This document shows positions 45,229 through 55,700 of a stretch of DNA of 64,000 nt, piece by piece. The notes beneath the pieces are model-generated. The model had not been told where the DNA came from and did not search any database. It saw nothing but the letters and a program-made list of their open reading frames with translations. The stretch is from Candidatus Termititenax sp. Lineage in GTDB: Bacteria > Margulisbacteria > Riflemargulisbacteria > GWF2-35-9 > DYQY01. A program made the translations under genes and the position numbers. Within the stretch, counting starts at the first letter, position 1; each line of letters begins with the position of its first letter. Where the stretch lies: positions 6,260-70,259 of the forward strand of contig DYQY01000002.1 of NCBI GenBank assembly GCA_020719045.1. The letters are read 5' to 3'.

Positions 45229-46056
45229 ATGAATTATATTTGGGATAATATTGATAAACATCTTAGCAAAGATCAAATTAAAAGCTTTTTAAAACTAGAT
45301 GGGATTGATTTAGAAACAGCTGATTTGCTTACCAAAATTAAGTCACGCAAACTATCTTACACTTCACTTAATTTAATAAACAAAAATGACTATATCTTAG
45401 ATATTGCATGTGGGCTTGGAGAAGACTGTATTGAACTCTCCGACTTAACTGGAACAAATGGCAAGATTGTAGGTATCGACATCTCTGAAACTCTTACAAA
45501 AGAAGCAACAAACGTTAGTATAATGCACAGGATAAACAATATATCCTACCAAACTATGGATGCACATGAATTAGATTATACAGACAATATATTTGATGTT
45601 GTCTGCATTAAAAGAAGCCTGCAACATATGGTGAATCCAAAAAAAGTTATTAACGAAGCATTACGCGTACTTAAATCAGGCGGAAAAATCATTGTAATTG
45701 AGCCTGATAGAGGGTCTGCGATTATTAATCATCCTGATAGACAAATGACTAGAATGATTATGACTTATATTGAAGAAGTAGTCAGAAACCCTTGGATTGG
45801 CAGACAACTTAAACAGTTACTCAACACAAATAACACAAGTCAACTTACACTAAACTTCGACATAGACGTATTATCTTCATACGAAACCATAAACAATAAT
45901 TTCGGTTTGGAAAAAGCAACTGCATACCTAATAAACCTTAAACTTATAAGTCACGAACAATCAAACAATTGGCTAAACATATTAAAAGACCTTGATAAAA
46001 CAAACCAACTATTCTGCTCTACTACACAATTTATTGCCACTGGCATTAAAGCTTAA
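45229..46056 (+). CDS. UbiE/class I SAM-dependent methyltransferase
   Basis: A 275-residue methyltransferase. Motif I is ILDIACGLGEDCIELSDLTG, then GIDISETLTKEA, MDAHELDYTDNIFDVVCIKRSLQHMVNPKKVINEALRVLKSGGKIIVIEPDRG, which is the pattern of the UbiE/Methyltransf_11 group acting on small molecules. It is divergent from the ankyrin/methyltransferase pair and convergent (4-nt overlap) with the 1223-aa radical SAM fusion. The substrate is unknown; it could serve the same pathway as its neighbours. Confidence 0.85.
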   Translation: MNYIWDNIDKHLSKDQIKSFLKLDGIDLETADLLTKIKSRKLSYTSLNLINKNDYILDIACGLGEDCIELSDLTGTNGKIVGIDISETLTKEATNVSIMHRINNISYQTMDAHELDYTDNIFDVVCIKRSLQHMVNPKKVINEALRVLKSGGKIIVIEPDRGSAIINHPDRQMTRMIMTYIEEVVRNPWIGRQLKQLLNTNNTSQLTLNFDIDVLSSYETINNNFGLEKATAYLINLKLISHEQSNNWLNILKDLDKTNQLFCSTTQFIATGIKA

Positions 46057-49000
46057 GAGACAATTAGTCTCTCTATGTAGCTATCTAATATCTTAATTTG
46101 CTCTAATTTAAATTTATGGATTCTCTCAGCTGATTCAATAAAATCATTGGTTCCTACTTGTTCTTCTCCAGTGTATTTTTTACGATAAAATTCATTTAAT
46201 TGTTTCTTTAAGTTGTTTGCATTACTACTATATAGTTGCCTAGATGATAAAAAAGAAGAACCTATCTGATTAAAATTTACAATTAATTCATCATACAACT
46301 TCTTTTTAACCTGATACTTATGAGAAATTGCTCTATTCGCCAAGTAATCCTTACTCATTTCATATCCAGTGGATTGAGGTAGATTCTCAAAGAAAAAAAT
46401 CTCCACATGATCAATATTCCAAATATTTCTTTTTATATAATCCAGTGTCATAACTACATCATCCACACCCTCTTCTGGAAGCCCTACAATAAATGAAGCG
46501 TGGATAAAAATGCCTGCCTCCGCAACATTTGCAATAACAGTCTCATTATCATTAATAGTTGTACCTTTATTGACAACATCTAATACATGTTGCGAATTAC
46601 TTTCTATCCCAAAAGACAAATAGACGGCTCCAGCCTCTGCAAGCTTATGGCAAAAATCTTTATCAAAAACACTATCAATTCGAACATATGCACTCCAATA
46701 CATCTTATCTTCATTAGTCAGCTTATTAACAAAATCTTTTAACCAATTAGGGCTTCCGTTAAGCAGCATATCCGTAAAATAAAACAAGTTACACTGATGG
46801 CTCTTCACGTGAAAATTCATCTCAGAAACCACATCTTCTACGCTTTTAAGTCGATATCCATTCCACAATATTTTATGGGAACAAAAAGAACAATTAGAAC
46901 TACACCCACGTGAAGCAAAAATAGGGATAACTTGATGAACAAATTTACCGTCCTCGTAGCCACTTACATAGTTAAGCTTTGAAACGCCCACTTTAATATC
47001 CAATTTATTCTCGTCCTTATATAAAACAAAATCCTCGTTAATATTCTCCCTTGTTATAACTCCTTGGATGTTATTATTGCCATTCACATATGACAACACT
47101 TTCTCTTCTCCCTCTTTCAATATAAGAGCATCACCCATCTCTGCACGTAGAAAATCTTTGTATTTCTCTACCTCCATATAAACATCTGGACCACCGAGAA
47201 ATAAATTATATTTCTTCTTGGGTTTTACATTCTCAAGGAAAACTTTAATAAACTCATAGGTATTATCAAAACTTGAGAGTCCAACAAAAGTATAGTTTTT
47301 ACTGATAAGAACCGCTGACACTCTGGAAATATAAGCATCAATAAAACCTTTAAATCCACTATCTTTTAAATAATTATCACTAAAACAAAATGTCTTCCTC
47401 CACTCATCTTTATGGTTATAGTACATATCCTTATTCAAATCGATAACTTCACATTTTATTCCCTTATTTATCAAGTAATTGGCAAGGTAATTGACTCCAG
47501 GAGGAGGAAGCATTGGAGTAACAGGAGGAAAATGTATCAATGCTACCTTAAGAGATAAAGAACCATGAATATAGCTTTTCAAATACTCGACAATAAAATA
47601 GGTTTTAGCCTCACATCTATCCTTATATACTTTATACATATCACCATTAAGCTCATAGCATTGAAGTAAACAATCACCCGCACAGTTCCATTTAAGCAAA
47701 CAATGCTTACACTCAGGCATGTTCTCTGTAACTCTACACCTAAGCTTTTCTTCATTACCAACATTAATCTTTACTTTAGGCCCAATATTAGCCCAAACAA
47801 AAGGATTATCTGACCCTGCACCTTTATCATAAGCCCTGGTACAAGAACAAACATCACCATTCGCATAAACACCAACACCAGCCTTACAAGCATCACACTG
47901 ATAATTTCTCGGAATATACTGGAAAAAATCAGGCAAAAAATCTGAAACCAAATAAACCCCTTCTTTGTCAGCTTTCATTTTTATCTCAAGGTAATTATTA
48001 ACAAAGGTCATTAAATCAACGTCTCGTTTTGCAGGATGGTCATTCTTTTGCGATCTACCCAAAAATGAATGCACTGGATTCATCATCATTGCTCTTACAC
48101 CTAATAACTTAATAAACTCGTAAATACTCAGCAACTTATCCTGTGAATACTCTGTAATAACAGAAACAGTTGAAACACTCACGCCTTGTTCTATCATCTT
48201 TGAAATATTGGAAGTTATTTTATCAAAAACATCTACCCCATCAGTTCTCTGAACATCGTTTACTTCTTTGTTTCCATCTATAGAAACGCTGACAACAATT
48301 TTCTTTTCAACTATCCAATCAATAATTCCAGCAGGAAACAACCCATTCGTTTGCAACCTAATAGTGCGACTATTCGTTTTACTATCAATATAATCAACTA
48401 TCTTCTTAATTTCGTTAATCATTAAGGTTGGTTCTCCACCACCATGGAATTCAACTTCAATATTATGAAGGTTATCACCGTAAAGTTTTATTAAGTACTC
48501 AATAGCCTGTTCTGCAGATATTTCAGCCTTAATTTCATTACACTCTCCAGAACTTAAGTAACAATACTTACACCTCAAATTACAATTATTGGTCATATGA
48601 AAGCGAACTTTTTTAACAAACCCATTGTGTCTTTCTAAATCATTAGGTGATTGTTTAAAATAAGTCTGACCTCTAGCAACAAGTAAGCCAGCCTTCAAAA
48701 AATGACTTTTATAAAGATCATTAAATTCAATTGGTGAAAAATTCTTAAAATACCTATTAGGAACACCAACCATCCTACCTATTAATGGAAGGAAAAAATA
48801 AACACGCTCATTTCTTTTCTCAATAAAAAAAATATCTTTAACTAACTCTGATTCAACAGAACCACTTACTACAAACTCCTGACTAAACTTACCAAAATGA
48901 GTAATATCTATCCCAGATATTAGTTTCTGAACCTTATTAATAATTCCCTCATATATTTCTTGTGGAATAAATTCCTTTTCCCACCCTGACACAATCGACT

Positions 49001-49724
49001 TTCCTATGTCCTTAAAATACAACTCAGTAACTAAGTCAGCTAAAGACTCACGTCTTTTATATTCAACTTCATTTCCATCTAAAGAAAACCCATTTTGTAT
49101 TAAAATCCTATCAGTAAAATAGTGAGCTAACTCATGAACACCTACAAAGAATATTTCATCAGAAAGATTCTTTACGTTCGGTACAGCTATTGCAAACCCA
49201 TTCCTTCCTGGAAAACCAACAGATTTACCACGTTTTTCAGGCATATTCTTAATAAGCCATATATGTAAATCCTCTTTGTACTCTATCCCAGAAACATATG
49301 AAAGGAACTTAAGTGCATGGATAAATTTCTCAATATTATTACTTTTAAAAGCAGCTAATTCAACTATCACAGTTTCAGAGTCCCAACTATCAACATAACT
49401 CTGATACTCTTTCACTATCCACTCAAAAGAATCCTTTGATACATTATCAAGCTGGTTCTTATAACCTTCAGTATTAGGAAAATTTCTAAAATAGAAGAGC
49501 ATATTCTCTTTTAATGACTTAACCTTATTAATATCCATATAAAACGGAAAATGAGAAACTATCTGCAAATTATTAACAAGGAAATCTCTTAAATCCTGTG
49601 GAATAACGACTTTATGATTATCTACATATTTTTGATTATAAACAGCATATGGCTCACTAACATCTTGTTGAACTAAAATGTGATACCAAAAATTTACAAA
49701 GATATCATAGTTAAGTTGAATCAT
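46053..49724 (-). CDS. Metalloprotease-like + SPASM radical SAM + B12-type radical SAM fusion
   Basis: One chain of 1223 residues joins three enzymes. Residues 1-360: a zinc-protease-like domain with HELAHYFTD (His-197, Glu-198, His-201) and a candidate third ligand Glu-226 in RRESLAD, like gluzincins. Residues 370-720: radical SAM with CNLRCKYC (Cys-381, 385, 388), EFHGGGEPT, RLQTNG, SVSIDGNKEVNDVQR and a Cys-rich SPASM end (CDACKAG; CKHCLLKWNCAGDC). Residues 724-1223: a cobalamin-binding-like domain (VALIHFPPVTPMLPPPGVNYLANYL, LFLGGPDVY, without DxHxxG) and a second radical SAM cluster CSSNCSFC (Cys-941, 945, 948). TAGAAT lies 6 nt before the ATG. I infer a peptide or protein maturation enzyme that may also cleave. 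Confidence 0.9.
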   Translation of the reverse strand: MIQLNYDIFVNFWYHILVQQDVSEPYAVYNQKYVDNHKVVIPQDLRDFLVNNLQIVSHFPFYMDINKVKSLKENMLFYFRNFPNTEGYKNQLDNVSKDSFEWIVKEYQSYVDSWDSETVIVELAAFKSNNIEKFIHALKFLSYVSGIEYKEDLHIWLIKNMPEKRGKSVGFPGRNGFAIAVPNVKNLSDEIFFVGVHELAHYFTDRILIQNGFSLDGNEVEYKRRESLADLVTELYFKDIGKSIVSGWEKEFIPQEIYEGIINKVQKLISGIDITHFGKFSQEFVVSGSVESELVKDIFFIEKRNERVYFFLPLIGRMVGVPNRYFKNFSPIEFNDLYKSHFLKAGLLVARGQTYFKQSPNDLERHNGFVKKVRFHMTNNCNLRCKYCYLSSGECNEIKAEISAEQAIEYLIKLYGDNLHNIEVEFHGGGEPTLMINEIKKIVDYIDSKTNSRTIRLQTNGLFPAGIIDWIVEKKIVVSVSIDGNKEVNDVQRTDGVDVFDKITSNISKMIEQGVSVSTVSVITEYSQDKLLSIYEFIKLLGVRAMMMNPVHSFLGRSQKNDHPAKRDVDLMTFVNNYLEIKMKADKEGVYLVSDFLPDFFQYIPRNYQCDACKAGVGVYANGDVCSCTRAYDKGAGSDNPFVWANIGPKVKINVGNEEKLRCRVTENMPECKHCLLKWNCAGDCLLQCYELNGDMYKVYKDRCEAKTYFIVEYLKSYIHGSLSLKVALIHFPPVTPMLPPPGVNYLANYLINKGIKCEVIDLNKDMYYNHKDEWRKTFCFSDNYLKDSGFKGFIDAYISRVSAVLISKNYTFVGLSSFDNTYEFIKVFLENVKPKKKYNLFLGGPDVYMEVEKYKDFLRAEMGDALILKEGEEKVLSYVNGNNNIQGVITRENINEDFVLYKDENKLDIKVGVSKLNYVSGYEDGKFVHQVIPIFASRGCSSNCSFCSHKILWNGYRLKSVEDVVSEMNFHVKSHQCNLFYFTDMLLNGSPNWLKDFVNKLTNEDKMYWSAYVRIDSVFDKDFCHKLAEAGAVYLSFGIESNSQHVLDVVNKGTTINDNETVIANVAEAGIFIHASFIVGLPEEGVDDVVMTLDYIKRNIWNIDHVEIFFFENLPQSTGYEMSKDYLANRAISHKYQVKKKLYDELIVNFNQIGSSFLSSRQLYSSNANNLKKQLNEFYRKKYTGEEQVGTNDFIESAERIHKFKLEQIKILDSYIERLIVS

Positions 49725-49730
49725 TATTAC

Positions 49731-49760
49731 ATTCTAAAACGTCTAACACTTGCAGGACAA
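49731..49760 (-). promoter_or_regulatory. Promoter of the radical SAM fusion gene (probable leaderless)
   Basis: On the minus strand TTGTCC (49760-49755), an 18-nt spacer, TAGAAT (49736-49731), 6 nt, then the ATG. The gene thus has its own promoter and does not depend on the giant gene upstream. Confidence 0.55.
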
Positions 49761-49783
49761 GCTATTCTAACTTTATTAAATTA

Positions 49784-52700
49784 CTATTTCTTAGAAATAG
49801 ACTTCAAATAAGACTTAAATTGACTTCGTTTAGAGTCAGCTATTTGAGCAGAAACCTCTTCGTCTTTCTTTTTAGCGAGCTGTTCATCGTAATCTGCTTT
49901 TCTTCTATCATACTCAAGATTCAGTTCATCATTAGCAATTGAAATCATAATTCTAGCTAATAGAACTTCCATATAAATACTATTTAACTCAATCAATGAG
50001 TGGGCTGAACTTGCGTTGGCTCCAACAGAAACATTATTCCACCCAATATTATGGAAAAAATCGTAAAACTGTCTAACCTTAGCTTCATCATTTGGACTAA
50101 AGACATCCTTCAAGAACTTAACCTGTTTGGAAAATTCATCATATGTCATATCAGCAACTTTGCTAGATTTGAGCTGTATTACTTGATCCTGAACTGCGAT
50201 ATCTCCTCTGTCATAGTTAATTACTCTCATAACCTTTAGAGCTCCAAACAAACTTGATTCATCGAGTTTAACACCATCACCATTTTTTGAATGTACACTA
50301 ATGGATACATCATTACCTTGAAATGATTTAACATTCTGGCCTGAAGTACTAAGCATTAAATCGCCAAAAACTAAAGTACGACCAAACTCATCTCTCATCG
50401 CTCTTTCCAAAGTAGACCTTATATTATCTTTACCCTGAGATTCATCATACTTCATCTCAGACACTTTAGCCTTTACTGTTGCGTGTTGATTTACATTTCC
50501 TGTTTCCATATCATAATCAAACTTTGAAAAATCCATTTTATTATCAATCTCTGAAGAAGTTGAATTCTTAACTACTCTACCTCCCGTTTCATACCATCCA
50601 ACTGACTTTGTCATAGATAAAGTGTCAGCTTTTGAAGCTATCTCTCCATCGGTTGAAACAAAAGCATTTTCAACAAACCTTGATTGAAACTCTGCACCCA
50701 TAATTAATGAATCAAACCCATTCCGCATATAAAATTCATCTCTAAACAAGGACTCAAGCGTACTATTAGCACTTCCTATGGCTAACATTTCTTTAACTTG
50801 TTTGGCGTAATCATTGTACCTATCAGTCTGTATCTTCAAATATCCCATATTAGATTTTGCTCTATCTCTTAATAGCAACAACGCGTCATAAACAGTTAAC
50901 TGACCATCTTCACTGCCATCGCCACTATAATCAGAAAGAGCTAACCACTCACTAGTATTCTCGGATTTAAGAAAATCTCTTTCATATTCCTGCTGCACAG
51001 TATTACTATTCTCTAAGTACCCATAATTGGTTCTTTGAAGATTCCCTCCCCAATTACCAGTTGCCCAAACATTCTGAAAAGAAGTTAATTCTCCACCAGA
51101 AGTAATAGTCCCATTAAAATTACACGCACTAAAGGCAATAACTGTTCGCTCAGAACCTTCAACCTTAGTATATTTATCTTTACCAAAATATTTTTCAGTA
51201 GGAAAAGTATAACCTTGTGCTGTATGTGAAACAGACGCGGTGCCACCACTTACAGTTAATCCACTTGAAGGCTCATTTCTTACGAAAGTTGAAGTCACTA
51301 CAGAGTCTCCTTTTCTATAATTAGCAGAATAAGAAACTTTAAACGTAAATCCATAATTAGCACTAATTTGTCTAATAGCTGCTGCCAACTCAGGATTAAA
51401 ATTAATAGAACTTGAGCTACCGCCCCCCACACTATTAAACGCAGCACTAATATTGTTTGCCATTACTGCAAAATCTGCCTGTGCTTTAGTCTTAAATGTA
51501 GAGTTATTTGTTACTGCCTTAGCATAATCGACACCATTCTGACTTTCCCAAGTATCATCATCCTGAATAGACCATTTATTTTCAATAATATCACTAATCT
51601 TTTCAATAATATCAAAATCTTTATAGCTAATAACCCCACCCTTTGTTCCAGTTGTAAGTAGAGGAGGAAGAGTTATACCAGCAACTTCGCTAGGAACATT
51701 CTTTTTCACAAAATCCCATAATACACCTAACTCATCATCTATAAAAAAATAGTCAGAATTTGCAGGATTTGCAGGAATTGAACTATCTACCCACTTAAAC
51801 CCCTCAGCTTCCTTATATGCCTTTACCTGCCTGACTGTCTGCACAAAATCAGGAGATATAAACATAGCAATTAACGAGTCTTTTGTATTAACTTTTAGAT
51901 TTTTATTACCAAATGCAGTATAGTTAATATTTACAACTCCATTTACCCAAGCAGACAACTCATTTCCAAATAATTTATTATTAATCCTAGAAATAAGGCC
52001 AGATGCTCCATAAATCTGATCCTTCGTATATATAGTCACATCCCCAGCACTGTTCTTATAGCCTTCTCGAGTTAATATATCAAAAGATGGAATTCCTAAT
52101 GAAGGATTAATACCTTGCAGAATCTCATACTGATTATCGATATTGTTACCAGAAGTATCTTTCTTATTTACAAGGATACCCTCAGTTAATAACACTTTCT
52201 CTAAAATGCTATCGTTTATTTCGCTAGAAGTTATTGTAAATTCGCCAAAATCATCCATCCATATAGGAGTAATGGTATCATTATTAGTAAAATCTAGCAT
52301 ATTAAACTGAGTGGTTGATACAGAAGCATTATTTGTTCCTGAGTCTGCAAAATCTATTGCACTCATTTTATTGTAAAGACTACTTACAAAAGTCTTTATA
52401 TGTTCATAATCTTCTTTCACTGATTTTGCAATAATATCACTAACAAAATTTCGTTTATCAGAAGTAATTTCTTCTTTTCCTTCTCCATTTAAAATAGGAT
52501 ACTCAGCTCCAGTTACTACGTCTTTCAAGCCTTGTTTAACACTGGCTACTTGACTTTTAAATAACTGCGAAAATGTGCCTTCTAAAACTAAACTATCAAT
52601 TTTACTTAACATTTGACTTACCGTATCTGTTTCAGAAACTATTTGTAAACTTCCAACAGCATCAATAATATTATTATCTTTAAGTTTATCAATTAATAGT

Positions 52701-55700
52701 TGGTTAGCATATACTGAAATATAATTTTTAAATGTTTCTACTTTAACTAACCCACCAGCTGTCTTCCCATCTAACCATCCTGTCAACTTAGCATCTAAAA
52801 TATCATAAGGAGATGTAAGGCCCATAGTTGAAGCAACCGCCGGAGGAGTCTTAATCTTATAACAATCATTTCCATCTTCGTCGGCAATTATCTCATCTTC
52901 AAAAACACTCCCAAAAAGCTGATTTGCAATATCTTGATAAATATTATCTGCCATAGTATCCATAGCAGTAGCAATACCATTTTTTGTTACCAGACCAATT
53001 CCAAGAATATCTTCAGTAGAGTCATTGCCAAAAATACTTGTACTTTGCAAATATGCTTTCCTATCCTCTAATAATGCATCATAAGATGATTTTAATGGAT
53101 CCAAAAAATTAAACTTATATTCCATTGAAGATTTAATAGATGTTTCTGTTGACGCAGTAGAAGTACCAAAGTAACCAAGAATACTACCATTAGCATCTGC
53201 CAAAATAGATTTAACCTTAGGTGCAGTATTCTTATTATAAGTAAGTTCATACAAATAATTGTTCCCATATTCACTAACATCAATTGACCAATCAGTGCTA
53301 TTTGCAGATGTAGGAACATATGTTAATCCTGCATTCTGAAAAGCCTTCTGAGCCTTAGAAACATCAGTAATTACTCCTATTCTTGCTACGGTCGCATCTA
53401 CATCAACAAGTGGCATTCCTGCACTTACTGCATATTCAGTAGCATCAATAACTACACCATTATCTTTAGCAATAGTTACGAAACTACCATCAGAAAAGAC
53501 ATCATAAGTATTCCAACCCATAACAGCTTTAACAGTCATCCTTAGTGAATCATTTAATTTACTCTCATAACCTTCATTAACTGTATTAACATAAGGAGCT
53601 GGAGTAACTCCTTGATCTAAACCCTCAATTGGACTAAACCCGATATCAACACCATTACTATTAACTCTAACAATACAGCCTTCCCAGTTATTACCAGTTT
53701 TATAAGCCAAGCTAACATCAAACTCTCCAGCTTGTCCTGACTTTTTAATAGTTGCCTTCCAATTAGCTTTATTAGCAACTGTTGCCGCAAATGGTGCACC
53801 AGTAGTAGAAATTAGCTTATTAAAAATTACTGCGTTATCTATCGGTATTTCTGCAGTAGCATTATTTGCTAAATACTGAAACATTGCATTATAATCAGTT
53901 TTAATCGCAGTATCATCTATAAAACCATTAGGCATTGATTGAGTAATATATTCAACTAATGGTGCTGTGCTTCCGATATTCTTAAACCCAATATCCTTAC
54001 CTGTATCATTCACTCTAACCACAAATTGCTTAGGAACATCTGGGGCAACTGCATCAACATCAATATTCACAGTAATATCATATTTACCAACCCCAACACC
54101 TGTAATACTTGCATTCCAGCTTGCAGTATTTGCTAATCTTGCCACAAAGTTATCAGAGGTCATACCAATCAAACTGTTAATAACAACTGGATTAGAAATA
54201 TTAATCACATTAGTTGGTGTTAAGTCCAGATTTGCAAAAATATCTTTAAAATAATTGACATCAACTACATCTGCCATACCATTCCCTAGCTTAACAACTT
54301 CATAGTTATGAATGTTTTTAGTACAATAAGCATTTAAACTGTTAAGATCTTCAGAAAATCTAGTAGAACCAACATCTGCGCCACTATCATTAACCTCAAT
54401 AATAAATCCTTTATATGTAGGTTTAGCAGCTAAACTATCATTATATTTAACATGTATTTCATATACATTGTTATTTCTAACAACATCTACTTGGTATTTA
54501 TCAGTATTACCAGGCACTCCAACTACACCTGCTGCCTCATCAGCTTCAACAGCAGCTATTGCTCTAAAATTGTATACTCTCCCAGCGGCTAATAATTTAT
54601 TTATAGTATCTACATCATTAATTCTCCTTAAACCACTATTATCTTTAACTCCTGGATTTTCCAATGCTGATTGGAAAACTTTAGGATGCGTAGTAATTAA
54701 ATTATTTGTGATAACTGTTGCCGGATACTCTGTCATAGATATAAGATTTACAGCGCTCCCTAAATCAGTAGGGTCTAAAGAAGTAATATTACCAATAGAG
54801 GAATAACCAACATCTTTACCAGAAGCATCGACTCTTACAGTGAGTCCTTTTATGCCATCAACTGCTCCCTTCCATCTAATTGTCACATCATATGCGCCCA
54901 AATAGTTGTTATTATCAGGGGTTGGAACAGGGTCTAATATAGTTTTTTTCTTAATAACCAAACTCCAATCAGTTTGGTTAGCAACTGTTGCTACAAAATC
55001 ATTATTCCCAGTAATTGCATAAAGCTTTTTAAATAGTTCATGATTATCTAATGACACAAATTCACCATCAGCTAAAGCATCAACTTGAGCTAACAATGGA
55101 GAACTTGCACCATCCTTATACAATTTATTACAATCAGCAAAGAAACCATTATTGACCGCTTTATAATGAGGCTCTTGATAAGAAAACACGTCAACACTAC
55201 ACATACTACTTAAATTTGCTAAATTTTCTATCTTACTTTTTCCTACATCTTTACCATCTCTTCCAATTCTAACTATATAACCTTTTGCCTGAACACCATC
55301 AGTATACTTAACATGAACATCGTTGGTATCTCCTGAGGTTGACTTCTTAATGTCTATCTTCCATAAAGTATTATTATTAAACTGAGCGTCAAATGCTGGA
55401 GCAACCCCATCAAGAACAGGGTTATCGCTTTGCAACGGCGCAATATTTAAAAAACGATTAGCTATACCTATGTTTGGGACATTAACCACAGCACCAGCAA
55501 CCGCAACATTTTCTGCATTAACACCATCTCTATTTGCATCTAAATAGCTAAAAACACTATCATAGTAATCTGATTCTTCACTCCCTATTAATCCCTGAAG
55601 GTTAGAAGTACGATATAACCCCACATCCACACTTTTTGTAACCTCTGAGTCCAGACTTTGAAGAGCAATATCCGCCTGACTAATCCCAATGTCTTTCCCT

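Noticed and set aside
38652-50000. A short RiPP precursor peptide gene near the SPASM enzymes
   Set aside because: The intergenic spaces here are small and none shows a short frame with a ribosome binding site; no candidate could be supported.
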